Below, in pieces: positions 1 through 8,569 of a stretch of DNA of 64,000 bases; the first letter of the stretch is position 1; each line of letters opens with the position of its first letter. Source of the stretch: Chitinophagaceae bacterium. Its GTDB lineage: Bacteria > Bacteroidota > Bacteroidia > Chitinophagales > Chitinophagaceae. Under the pieces are notes generated by a model that was given only the letters and a program-made list of their open reading frames with translations, searched no databases and was not told the DNA's origin. The stretch covers positions 1-64,000 of the forward strand of contig JADKJX010000005.1 in assembly GCA_016720775.1 (NCBI GenBank), read 5' to 3'. The position numbers and the translations under genes were made by a program.

Positions 1-41
1 TTTTGATCTCATGCCGCGGTTGATTAGGTACGTTAATTAAT

Positions 42-591
42 TCAACTGCCGACAGGGTTTGTAACCGCTGTCGGAGTTATAGCCAACCTCCCTCTTACGA
101 TCTCCCACAATACAACCCCTGCCGCAGTTGCGATGTTCAATGAATGCTTCATGCCGAGTTGCGGTATTTCAATACAGCCATCGCATTGTAAAATGGTATC
201 CTGCTCCACACCGGTTACTTCGTTACCAAATATAACGGCAATTTTTTCATCGCTTTTAAAATCCACCTGCTGAAGCAGGTGGCTATTCATTGCCTGCTCC
301 ACCGCATAAACTTTATAGCCTTCTTCCTTTAACTGTTTTATGGCTTCGGCTGCATTGGCAAACTGTTTCCAGTCAACCGTTTCTTCGGCACCCAAGGGCT
401 GTCTTTTTAATTTCTTTATGCGGAGGAACGGTGTAGCCGGTTATGTAAATGGCATTCAGTAAAACGCATCGGCTGTGCGGAACACACTGCCTACATTATA
501 GGCGCTGCGGATATTTTCCAATACACAATAACACGGGATCTTGTCGGTGCGTTTTGAATTCTTCAACCGATTTGCGGTTGAGTTCATCCAT
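42..591 (-). CDS. TrmH/SpoU-family RNA 2'-O-ribose methyltransferase, reading frame broken by several frameshifts
   Basis: This would be an SPOUT-fold enzyme that transfers methyl from SAM to a ribose 2'-OH in tRNA or rRNA. The intact C-terminal part (42-395) carries the family motifs IFGNEVTG and IPQLGMKHSLNIATAAG. Upstream on the minus strand the N-terminal half is recognisable only by switching frame: MDELNRKSVEEFK, then ENIRSAYNVGSVFRTADAF, then AIYITGYTVPPHKEIKKTALG, then GAEETVDW. At least three indels are therefore needed to restore one protein of about 180 residues. The ATG at 591 is the likely start, but a GTG at 615 in the same frame would add KKLS-like residues. Several shifts in one short conserved gene suggest sequence error more than true decay. 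The exact RNA target cannot be told from sequence. Confidence 0.75.
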
Positions 592-630
592 TGAAAGTTT
601 TTTGTTGGTTACCACGGAGATTTATTTTTT

Positions 631-656
631 GCCACAAAGGCACGGAAGCACAGAAA
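631..656. repeat. Word-like intergenic repeat, CACAAAGGCACGGAAGCACAG type
   Basis: A 26-base stretch made of degenerate CACAAAGG/CACGGAAG/CACAG words lies in the leader of the trmH-family gene. An inverted copy with few mismatches is found at 26647-26672, next to lolA. It codes for nothing evident. Confidence 0.6.
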
Positions 657-680
657 TTTTTTTTGAATTAAAATGATGCA

Positions 681-688
681 CAAAGGTA
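681..688 (-). promoter_or_regulatory. Bacteroidota-type -7 box upstream of the trmH-family gene
   Basis: Read on the minus strand this is TACCTTTG, a perfect match to the TAnnTTTG box used by the primary sigma factor of Bacteroidota. It lies about 90 bases before the likely start codon. No convincing -33 TTTG is seen, so this is a motif call only. Confidence 0.4.
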
Positions 689-818
689 TGTGGTACAAGT
701 GAGTGACACAACGATGATGATAGAATTACTGATGCTTGTTCCAAAATAGTATAAACTGATCGGCGCTTTAGTCTTTTACACAATCAGTTGCCCCTTTAGG
801 GGGCGGAGGGATGGGCTT

Positions 819-2468
819 TCAGATCATTTCACTCTGCAGCAGCGGATTTTTTACCGATTCCTTTTTTTCGGCAAAGGCCTTGGCTGCTTTTATAAAATGA
901 ACAAAAATGGGCTGCGGATTTTCCACGGTACTTTTTAATTCGGGGTGGTACTGCACGCCTATAAAGAAAGGATGATCTTTTAATTCCACGATCTCCACCA
1001 ACCCCGTACCTGGATTTTTTCCGCTTGGTATCATGCCTGCTTTTTCAAAATCGTCCAGGTATTTATTATTGAATTCCCAGCGGTGGCGATGCCGTTCGCT
1101 GATAGGGCTGGTTCCGTAAATGGTATAAGCCAGGCTGTCTTTTTTTAATTTCACAGGGATAGGCGCCCAGCCGCATGGTACCCCATGTTCTTTACCTTCT
1201 TCTGGTCTTCCATGAGGTCAATTACCGGGTGAGTGGTTTTGGTATCCATTTCGGTTGAGTGTGCATCCGTCCAGCCCAGTACATTTCTTGCATATTCTAT
1301 TACTGCCATCTGCATACCCAGGCAAATGCCAAAGAAGGGCATTTTATTTTCACGGGCAAATTTCACGGCTATGATCTTTCCCTCCACACCCCGGTTTCCA
1401 AAACCAGGTGCTACCAAAAGCCCGTCCAGGTCTTTCAGTTTTTCTTTTACATTTTCATCGGTGATGAATTCACTGTGCACATTCACGATCTGTACTTTGC
1501 ATTCGTTGATGGCGCCGGCATGAATAAAAGATTCAAGAATAGATTTATAAGCATCCTGCAGTTCAATGTATTTACCGATAAGGCCAATAGTAACTTTGCT
1601 TTGCGGATATTTTAGTTTATCAAAGAAAGGCACGCCACTTGCCCAACTCGGGAGCGGAATACCCGTTGATCTGTAATTTTTTCAGTACGATCACATCCAG
1701 GCCTTCCTTTAGCATTTCAAGCGGTACCTCGTAAATGGTGCTGGCATCCATGGCTTCAATTACTGCATTGGGTTTCACATTACAGAAGAGTGCAATTTTT
1801 TTCTTCAATTCATCGCTCAGCGGGTGTTCGGTACGGCACACAATTACGTTAGGATGTACCCCTTCCTGGCTCAGCAAACGAACACTGTGCTGGGTTGGTT
1901 TTGTTTTTAATTCTTTTGCCGCTCTTAAATAAGGGATGAGGGTAAGATGAACCACCACACAATCTTCTTCGGGCATTTCCCATTGTATCTGCCTTACGGC
2001 TTCCACAAAGGGTAAGCTTTCAATATCACCCACGGTTCCGCCGATCTCGGTGATCACAATATCGTATTTGCCTTCTGTGCCCAATAAAAGCATCCGGCGT
2101 TTTATTTCATCAGTGATGTGCGGAATAACCTGCACGGTCTTTCCTAAATAAGCGCCTTCCCGTTCTTTATTAATTACGGTCTGGTAAATGCGGCCGGTGG
2201 TAACATTATTCGCCTGCGAGGTTGGGGTATTTAAAAAACGTTCGTAGTGGCCAAGGTCAAGATCGGTTTCTGCACCGTCGTCGGTAACATAACATTCGCC
2301 GTGTTCGTAGGGGTTTAAAGTTCCGGGATCAACGTTTATATACGGGTCAAATTTTTGTATGGTGACTTTTAAACCGCGGCTTTGTAAGAGTTTTGCCAGG
2401 GATGCGGCGATGATTCCTTTACCTAAAGAGGATGTAACGCCACCGGTTACAAAAATGTACTTAGCCAT
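819..2468 (-). CDS. pyrG: CTP synthase, split by three frameshifts
   Basis: CTP synthase makes CTP from UTP, ATP and glutamine, the last step of pyrimidine nucleotide synthesis. The amidoligase part starts MAKYIFVTGGVTSSLGKG (ATG at 2468; the longer frame adds an implausible MVVKLFF) and includes GTVGDIE. The glutaminase part has the class I triad region PFFGICLGMQMAVIEYA with the nucleophile Cys, and ends with GVQYHPELKS. Together the pieces span about 549 codons, the normal family length. Breaks lie near 1630 (one extra T in a TTTCTTT context), near 1170 (two bases short in a G run at the conserved MGGTMRLGAYPC motif) and near 1141-1147 (A7 where A6 is needed). All motifs survive and CTP synthase is normally single-copy and essential, so the breaks are probably sequence errors. 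Confidence 0.93.
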
Positions 2469-2566
2469 AAAAAATAATTTTACAACCACTCCCTCATTTT
2501 TCGGGATAATAGCTGCGGTTAATAAATATGACCAGGAAAATTTGGGATAAAATCTTGGAGGTCATG

Positions 2567-2574
2567 CAAAGATA
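2567..2574 (-). promoter_or_regulatory. -7 box upstream of pyrG
   Basis: Minus-strand TATCTTTG matches TAnnTTTG. It lies about 100 bases upstream of the pyrG start, which implies a leader of roughly 90 bases with no obvious structure. Confidence 0.4.
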
Positions 2575-2728
2575 AGCGGAATATTTGGGGGGAGGAAATT
2601 TGGGGAGCGGTTTATTAAAAAAATGATTATTTGGAGGGATAATCCAGTAAAAATCTTGCACCCATTAGTAAAATCCTTTATTTTGATACCGGGTATTAAT
2701 CCCGGAAACGAATCCTTAAGCAGGTTGC

Positions 2729-3850
2729 ATGAAAGTGCTATGTTTATTTTTTATGATCCTTCCCTTTTGTGGATTTTCTCAAAACACAGAAGAAAAAGAA
2801 ATGAATATCTGTATTCTTGACAGCACTGAATATAATATAACATCAAAGACACTTGCTCCTTCCACAATTCATCTGCCATTTAAAAGCATTGCGGTCGTAG
2901 ATGCCCGGTTTGATACCAGTAAACTGGGTTTTGAACTTAAGAGAGGGGCTGGCTATATCAGTAACAGTGATTTCAGGAAAATAAAACTTCAGGGCGGAAC
3001 AGACAAAGCAATCAGGGATTTTTATAACGATTATTATCAGCTTTGCTTAAAAGATACTTTGAATGAATTACTAATTGTTTTAAAAACTCTGTGGATTGAT
3101 AATTTTCCTACCGGTGAGTTCAAAGAGCGAAGACGATTCGATGTTGTGAGAGAAACATACCAGGATATTTATGTAAAAGTTGAATATTATTTGAAAAGAG
3201 AAAATGAATACTATCCTTTAAAGAGAGCAGATACAGTGTATCAACTTACCGAGCAGATCATAAATTCAAAAAAACTCAATTTCAAGAAAAGCAATCTGTC
3301 TTTTTTTGTATTCACCCTCAAGTCGCTGATTGAAACATACGATTTTGATGGCTTGATAAACAGTATTGACATCAGAAAAAGTTTAAGCCAGAAACGTATT
3401 GATTCTTTTAATAGTAAAAGATTTCTATTGCCTGTATTGATTGCCGACAGTATAAAAAAGGGAATATTCCTTAGTGTGAACGACTTTATAAATAATACAC
3501 CTATTGCCGACTCTGCATATACATTTGACAAAAAAGGCCGCCTGTTTAAGAAAGGAGATAAGACAACGGAAATTTTCTATCTACTGTATGCGAATGAAAA
3601 AGGATTATACTTCCGGCCTTCGAAGAAGGCTTATATCTTCAGAATGGGTAATGCTTTTGAATTTTTCATACTAAATGATGTTTATCTTTCTAAAACAACA
3701 GCCGGGAATTTATTGGGTTTAATACCCGATACAAAATTCCCGGGGACTGAAGGACTAGAAAGAACGGAATTTCATACCGGCAATGCAGCCAGGCTTCATT
3801 ATATTTTGGTTCCGAGGCAGATCAATATGGAAACAGGTGAGTTGTACTAA
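2729..3850 (+). CDS. Secreted protein of unknown function
   Basis: I do not recognise this 373-residue protein. It opens with a clear signal peptide (MKVLCLFFMILPFCGFSQ, likely cleaved after FSQ), so it should be exported to the periplasm or beyond. The rest is mixed alpha/beta, rich in charged and aromatic residues, without transmembrane segments, sorting domain or known catalytic motif. The DNA here is more A+T-rich than that of its neighbours. It stands alone on the plus strand, ending 7 bases before the convergent hldD stop, so it is not in an operon with either neighbour. It may be a lineage-specific envelope protein. Confidence 0.7.
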   Translation: MKVLCLFFMILPFCGFSQNTEEKEMNICILDSTEYNITSKTLAPSTIHLPFKSIAVVDARFDTSKLGFELKRGAGYISNSDFRKIKLQGGTDKAIRDFYNDYYQLCLKDTLNELLIVLKTLWIDNFPTGEFKERRRFDVVRETYQDIYVKVEYYLKRENEYYPLKRADTVYQLTEQIINSKKLNFKKSNLSFFVFTLKSLIETYDFDGLINSIDIRKSLSQKRIDSFNSKRFLLPVLIADSIKKGIFLSVNDFINNTPIADSAYTFDKKGRLFKKGDKTTEIFYLLYANEKGLYFRPSKKAYIFRMGNAFEFFILNDVYLSKTTAGNLLGLIPDTKFPGTEGLERTEFHTGNAARLHYILVPRQINMETGELY

Positions 3851-3856
3851 CTCTGG

Positions 3857-4840
3857 TCAGTAAAACTCATTCTTCGCCAGGTAATTCCTTACATAATCCT
3901 CCACGCCCTTCTCCAGCGAATAAAATGCTGAATTGTAACCGGCGTTCTTTAATTTATCCATATTAGCTTCAGTGAAATACTGGTATTTGTCCCGTATGTC
4001 TTCGGGCATATCAATGAATTGGATATTTGCTGTCATATCCAGCCCGGCGAAGGTTGCCTTTACCAGGTCATTGAAACTTCGGGCTTTGCCCGTGCCCAAA
4101 TTATAAATAGCAGAAGCCGGTTGGTTTTCCATCAGCCAGTAACAAACAGCGATCACATCTTTCACGTAAACAAAATCACGAAGCTGCTCGCCGTCTTCAT
4201 AACCTTCTTTATGCGAACGGAAGAGTTTTACTTTGCCGTGCTGTTTTATCTGGTTGAAGGAATGAAAGATCACGCTGGCCATTCTTGCCTTGTGGTATTC
4301 ATTGGGGCCGTACACATTGAAGAATTTCAGTCCGGCCCAAAAAGGCGGGTGACATTCCTGGTGAAGTACCCACTTGTCAAATTCATTTTTGGAAATGCCG
4401 TAGGGGTTAAGCGGATGAAGATGTTCGATCACTTCATGACTGTCGTTATAACCCAATTCGCCTTCGCCATAAGTAGCAGCAGATGATGCATATACCAGTG
4501 GAATATTATTCAGCGTGCAATAATTCCAGATCTTTTGAGAGTATTCAACATTGAGGTGCTGGTGAACGGCATAATCAAATTCGGTGGTATCGGTTCTTGC
4601 CCCCAGGTGAAAAACAAAATCGACGTTGGGCTTTTCCCGCTGTGCCCAATCAAAAAAATCTTCCCGTTCCACCCGAACGATGAATTTTTTATGCAGCAGG
4701 TTCAGTTCTTTTTCTTCGTCTTCAAATTCATCTACTAAGATCAGATTTTCAAAACCCTGTTGATTCAAATAACTCACCATGCAGCTTCCGATAAAGCCGG
4801 CGGCACCGGTTACTATTATTGTTGAATTCTTATCCATCAT
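3857..4840 (-). CDS. hldD: ADP-L-glycero-D-manno-heptose 6-epimerase
   Basis: This enzyme converts ADP-D-glycero-manno-heptose to the L-glycero form, the precursor of the heptoses of the LPS inner core. It is a short-chain dehydrogenase/reductase of the extended type: the NAD(P)-binding TGAAGFIG motif is at about residues 11-18, the YASSAATYGEG segment supplies the Ser/Thr of the active site, and YGISK supplies the Tyr and Lys. At 327 residues it has normal family length. It begins only 3 bases after the purL stop, so the two are almost certainly co-transcribed. MM at the start leaves a one-codon ambiguity. Confidence 0.93.
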   Translation of the reverse strand: MMDKNSTIIVTGAAGFIGSCMVSYLNQQGFENLILVDEFEDEEKELNLLHKKFIVRVEREDFFDWAQREKPNVDFVFHLGARTDTTEFDYAVHQHLNVEYSQKIWNYCTLNNIPLVYASSAATYGEGELGYNDSHEVIEHLHPLNPYGISKNEFDKWVLHQECHPPFWAGLKFFNVYGPNEYHKARMASVIFHSFNQIKQHGKVKLFRSHKEGYEDGEQLRDFVYVKDVIAVCYWLMENQPASAIYNLGTGKARSFNDLVKATFAGLDMTANIQFIDMPEDIRDKYQYFTEANMDKLKNAGYNSAFYSLEKGVEDYVRNYLAKNEFY

Positions 4841-4843
4841 TTT

Positions 4844-7087
4844 TTATAAAGCTGTTAAAGCATGTTCACTCTCGTGCCCCTCTAGTAAATTGGAAATGGC
4901 ATTTTCATATTTGTTCTTCCATTCACTCACCGTTCCCCAATCCTCTCCGTTTACTTTTATTTTGCCGGAAGTTACTTTGCCAAGGTAAGTTACGGTCATT
5001 TCCATTTTCTCCAGCAGCATATTAAAATCATTCCGGTTCTCTTTGGAAACAGAAACCAGCACACGGCTTTGCGATTCGCCAAACCAGAATGCATCGGGCC
5101 TGATGTCTTTGTTATCCGTGGCCACATCAAAACCGAGATCACGGTTAAAACAACTTTCTATCAACGAAATGAATAATCCGCCTTCACTGATATCGTGTGC
5201 CGAGTTGACCAGCTTTTTATGGATCATTTTTTTAACCTCTTGCTGCACATCAAATTCTTCGGCCAGGTTGAAATAGGGCGCCGGTGAATATTCCACACCA
5301 TGTATCTTATGTAAATACTCCGATGAGTTGATGTCGTTGCGTTGCGTGCCTACCAGGTAGATCTCGTCATCTTCCTTTTTAAAGTCCATCGTCATTTTAT
5401 CATCGGCGCATTCCAGTAAACCCACCATGCCGATCGTTGGCGTAGGATACACGGCTCCATCGGGCCCCTGGTTATAGAAACTTACGTTGCCACCCGTTAC
5501 CGGGGTATCAAACTTGATGCAGGCTTCGCCCATGCCTTTGATGGCATGTACAAACTGGTAATACACTTCCGGGTCGAAGGGGTTGCCGAAGTTAAGACAG
5601 TTAGTTACGCCTAATGGTTGCCCGCCGCTGCAAATAATATTTCTTGCTGCTTCGGCAACGGCGATCATGGCGCCTTTGTATGGATCGGCAAAAACATAAC
5701 GGCTGTTGCAATCTGTAGTTAATGCCAGCGCCTTGTTGGTTGGCTTTGCAATAACAATGGCTGCATCGCTGGGTGCATTGGTACTTGCATTGCCGGTGCC
5801 CACCATGCTGTCGTACTGAACATATACCCAACGCTTGCTGGCGATGTTTGGAATTTGAATGATCTGCTCAGCAACCTTTTTCAGATCTTTTGGTACAGCA
5901 ATAGTATCTGCATTGAATGCTTTTATCTTTTCAAAATATTCTGGTTCGGTATATTCTCTTGAATTTTGCGGAGCGCCGCCGCCGAGTACTAATTCATAGG
6001 CTGGTAATTCAGCTTCTAAATTTCCATGCATAAAAAACTGCAGCATACCATCGTTCGTTACTTCCCCGATCTCACTGCAGGGCAGGTCCCACTTTTTAAA
6101 AACATCCAGTACTAAATTTTCTTTTCCTTTCTCAGCAACCAGCAGCATACGTTCCTGGCTTTCGCTTAAAAGCAGTTCCCATGCTTTCATATCTTTCTGG
6201 CGGGTAGGAACTTTGTCAAGGTCGATCCGCATACCTGCATTACCTTTTGCACTCATTTCAGAAGTGGAGCAGATAATTCCGGCTGCACCCATATCCTGCA
6301 TTCCAACTACAGCACCTGTCAGCATCACTTCCAAACAAGCTTCCAGTAATTTCTTTTCCTGGAAAGGATCGCCAACCTGAACAGCCGGCAGATCTTCTGC
6401 GCTATCAGCCGTAATATCGGCCGATGCAAAACTGGCACCGCCAATCCCATCTTTTCCGGTTGCACTGCCTACAAAAAAAACGGGATTGCCTTTTACATTG
6501 CCGGAAGTAGCAGAAACCGTTTCCCCATTTTTTAAAATACCCACGCTCATGGCATTCACCAATGGATTGGTATGATAACATTCTTCAAAATAAACTTCGC
6601 CGCCAACGGTAGGTACGCCAAAACAATTACCGTAATGGCCAATGCCATGCACCACGCCGGCAAGTAAGTGCTGCGTTTTTGCTTCGGTTAATTTTCCAAA
6701 CCGTAATGAGTTTAAAGAAGCAATGGGCCTGGCACCCATGGTAAAAATATCCCGGTTGATACCGCCAACACCCGTTGCTGCACCCTGGAAAGGTTCAATT
6801 GCAGATGGATGATTATGCGATTCAATTTTAAAAACAACGCCATAACCATCGCCGATATCCATCAGCCCGGCATTTTCTTCACCGGCTTTCACCAGCATTT
6901 TTTTCCCTTCCCGGGGCAATGTCTTTAACCACTTGATGGAATTTTTATAACTGCAGTGTTCGCTCCACATGGCACTGAAGCAACAGAGTTCTGTAAAGTT
7001 GGGGGTGCGGCCGATCTTTTGTTTTATGAGTTCAAATTCTTCTGCTGTCAGTCTTAATTGTTCGGCTGTTTTTACTGTTATTTCCAT
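4844..7087 (-). CDS. purL: Phosphoribosylformylglycinamidine synthase, PurL subunit (small, PurS/PurQ-dependent type)
   Basis: PurL is the ATP-dependent FGAM synthase of step four of purine synthesis. At 747 residues it is the small form, which lacks the built-in glutaminase of the ~1,300-residue enzyme and normally works with PurQ and PurS (neither is in this window). Visible motifs include MWSEHCSYKNS near residue 41, the ATP-binding stretch VFKIESHNHPSAIEPFQGAA, and GGGAPQNS. AIRS-type N and C domains occur twice, as usual. hldD follows 3 bases downstream. A TAnnTTTG box lies 30 bases upstream of the start. Confidence 0.95.
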   Translation of the reverse strand: MEITVKTAEQLRLTAEEFELIKQKIGRTPNFTELCCFSAMWSEHCSYKNSIKWLKTLPREGKKMLVKAGEENAGLMDIGDGYGVVFKIESHNHPSAIEPFQGAATGVGGINRDIFTMGARPIASLNSLRFGKLTEAKTQHLLAGVVHGIGHYGNCFGVPTVGGEVYFEECYHTNPLVNAMSVGILKNGETVSATSGNVKGNPVFFVGSATGKDGIGGASFASADITADSAEDLPAVQVGDPFQEKKLLEACLEVMLTGAVVGMQDMGAAGIICSTSEMSAKGNAGMRIDLDKVPTRQKDMKAWELLLSESQERMLLVAEKGKENLVLDVFKKWDLPCSEIGEVTNDGMLQFFMHGNLEAELPAYELVLGGGAPQNSREYTEPEYFEKIKAFNADTIAVPKDLKKVAEQIIQIPNIASKRWVYVQYDSMVGTGNASTNAPSDAAIVIAKPTNKALALTTDCNSRYVFADPYKGAMIAVAEAARNIICSGGQPLGVTNCLNFGNPFDPEVYYQFVHAIKGMGEACIKFDTPVTGGNVSFYNQGPDGAVYPTPTIGMVGLLECADDKMTMDFKKEDDEIYLVGTQRNDINSSEYLHKIHGVEYSPAPYFNLAEEFDVQQEVKKMIHKKLVNSAHDISEGGLFISLIESCFNRDLGFDVATDNKDIRPDAFWFGESQSRVLVSVSKENRNDFNMLLEKMEMTVTYLGKVTSGKIKVNGEDWGTVSEWKNKYENAISNLLEGHESEHALTAL

Positions 7088-7116
7088 AAATGTGATGAGA
7101 AACGATGGTGAAAACG

Positions 7117-7124
7117 CAAAGGTA
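7117..7124 (-). promoter_or_regulatory. -7 box of the purL-hldD operon
   Basis: Minus-strand TACCTTTG matches TAnnTTTG and lies 30 bases upstream of the purL ATG. That is a typical position, giving a leader of about 20-25 bases. Confidence 0.5.
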
Positions 7125-7199
7125 ACAACTGCATGCCTTTTATCCTGACCGGCAAAGCAAATATTTTAACTATCTTCCCACACCAAAAAAATAAAGGCA

Positions 7200-8456
7200 T
7201 TGAATTACCTGCTGTTTGTTGTTTACCTGGTTGCTTTTTGCTGGCTGCTGCTGCGGATCCCATTTATAAAGAAGTCGGGCATTAACAGTAAAGTTATTCT
7301 CGGGCTTTTTCTTTTTAAAATCATTGCCGGTATTGCCATCGGCTGGCTGTCGCTGCATTTCTATGGTACTGGAAATGATTACTGGGACATTAACCGGGAA
7401 GCATGGAATGAATACCAGCTTATGATCACCGATCCGGGTAAATATCTCACCAACCTATTTACATCCGGTTATCCCGATGGTTATTCCGGCCTGTTCAGTT
7501 CCTATGATTCATACTGGAACGACCTGCGGGGAAACATCATCATCAAACTGGTATCGGTATTCAATATCTTCAGCCGGGGCGATTACTATATAAACAGCCT
7601 GTTCTTTAATTTCTTTGTTTTCTCCGGGCATGTTCTGCTGTACCGTTTGTTCATCAAACTGTATCCTGGAAATAAAATATTGGTGATGATCGGTTGCTTC
7701 CTGCTGCCCTCCATGCTTTACTTTAGTTCAGGTATTCATAAAGACGGGATGGTTTTTTTAATGCTTTCATTATTTATCTATATCGTTTTTCAGTGTTTAG
7801 AGCAGAACAGGGTTACTGTAAAAAGATTGTTGTTTGCCGGGATCAGTTTACTGCTGCTGTTCAGCTTGCGCAGTTTTATTTTTTTAGCATTAGTGCCTGC
7901 AGCGATCGCATGGATCATGGCCGTCAAAACAAAAGTGCCTGCATTAAGGACCTTTATAATGGTTTACCTGCTTACAGCGATCCTTTTTTTTACGGTCGGC
8001 CTGGTATTTAAAAAGATAGATCCACCCGAAGTAGTTACCCAAAAGCAGGCAGAATATCTAAGATTGCAGCATTCAGATACGCAGGTAGAACTAAGTCCGC
8101 TTCAGCCAGACTTCAGCAGTTTTGCCGCCAATGCACCCCAGGCACTCAACCATACCTTATTAAGACCTTATTTGTGGGAACTGCCTTCAAAGTCGCTGTT
8201 GCCCCTGAATATTGAGCTTGCAGCATACCAGGTTATATTATTACTGTTTCTTTTCTTTCGGAAAAAAGAAACAAGGGTTACCAACAGGCCATTCATACTA
8301 TTTGCCCTGTTCTTTACGCTTACGGTATTTCTTCTTATTGGCTATATCGTGCCCACTTTAGGCTCCATTGTCCGCTACCGGAGCTTGTATCTTCCCTTAA
8401 TAATCACTCCTTTACTATGTTCGATCCACTGGGGTAGAGTAAAAGTTAAAAATTAA
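7200..8456 (+). CDS. Polytopic inner-membrane protein, possibly GT-C or EpsG-like
   Basis: This 418-residue protein has about ten hydrophobic segments, beginning with MNYLLFVVYLVAFCWLLL and ending with a positively charged tail. A polar loop near residues 60-110 is rich in Tyr, Asp, Asn and Trp (GNDYWDINREAW, YDSYWNDLRG), and FSSGIHKDGMVF sits at a membrane boundary near residue 180. That layout resembles polymerase or glycosyltransferase proteins of the GT-C/EpsG kind acting on lipid-linked sugars, but no diagnostic motif was found and function is open. The only start seen is a TTG at 7200. The gene is divergent from purL and is followed by about 110 bases of A+T-rich DNA before glnA. Confidence 0.65.
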   Translation: MNYLLFVVYLVAFCWLLLRIPFIKKSGINSKVILGLFLFKIIAGIAIGWLSLHFYGTGNDYWDINREAWNEYQLMITDPGKYLTNLFTSGYPDGYSGLFSSYDSYWNDLRGNIIIKLVSVFNIFSRGDYYINSLFFNFFVFSGHVLLYRLFIKLYPGNKILVMIGCFLLPSMLYFSSGIHKDGMVFLMLSLFIYIVFQCLEQNRVTVKRLLFAGISLLLLFSLRSFIFLALVPAAIAWIMAVKTKVPALRTFIMVYLLTAILFFTVGLVFKKIDPPEVVTQKQAEYLRLQHSDTQVELSPLQPDFSSFAANAPQALNHTLLRPYLWELPSKSLLPLNIELAAYQVILLLFLFFRKKETRVTNRPFILFALFFTLTVFLLIGYIVPTLGSIVRYRSLYLPLIITPLLCSIHWGRVKVKN

Positions 8457-8569
8457 AATAATATCAATTTTTTTAACCAGGTTACCCCTATTTTTTACAA
8501 TTTATTTTAAAAAATGTTGTTTTATAGAAGTATTTAATGTTTTTTTGTGCCTTAAAACCAAAAAATAGT

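Noticed and set aside
449..676. 75-residue plus-strand ORF
   Set aside because: It lies antisense to the broken N-terminal half of the trmH-family gene and shows no family features.
4019..4486. 155-residue plus-strand ORF
   Set aside because: Antisense to hldD; no recognisable features.
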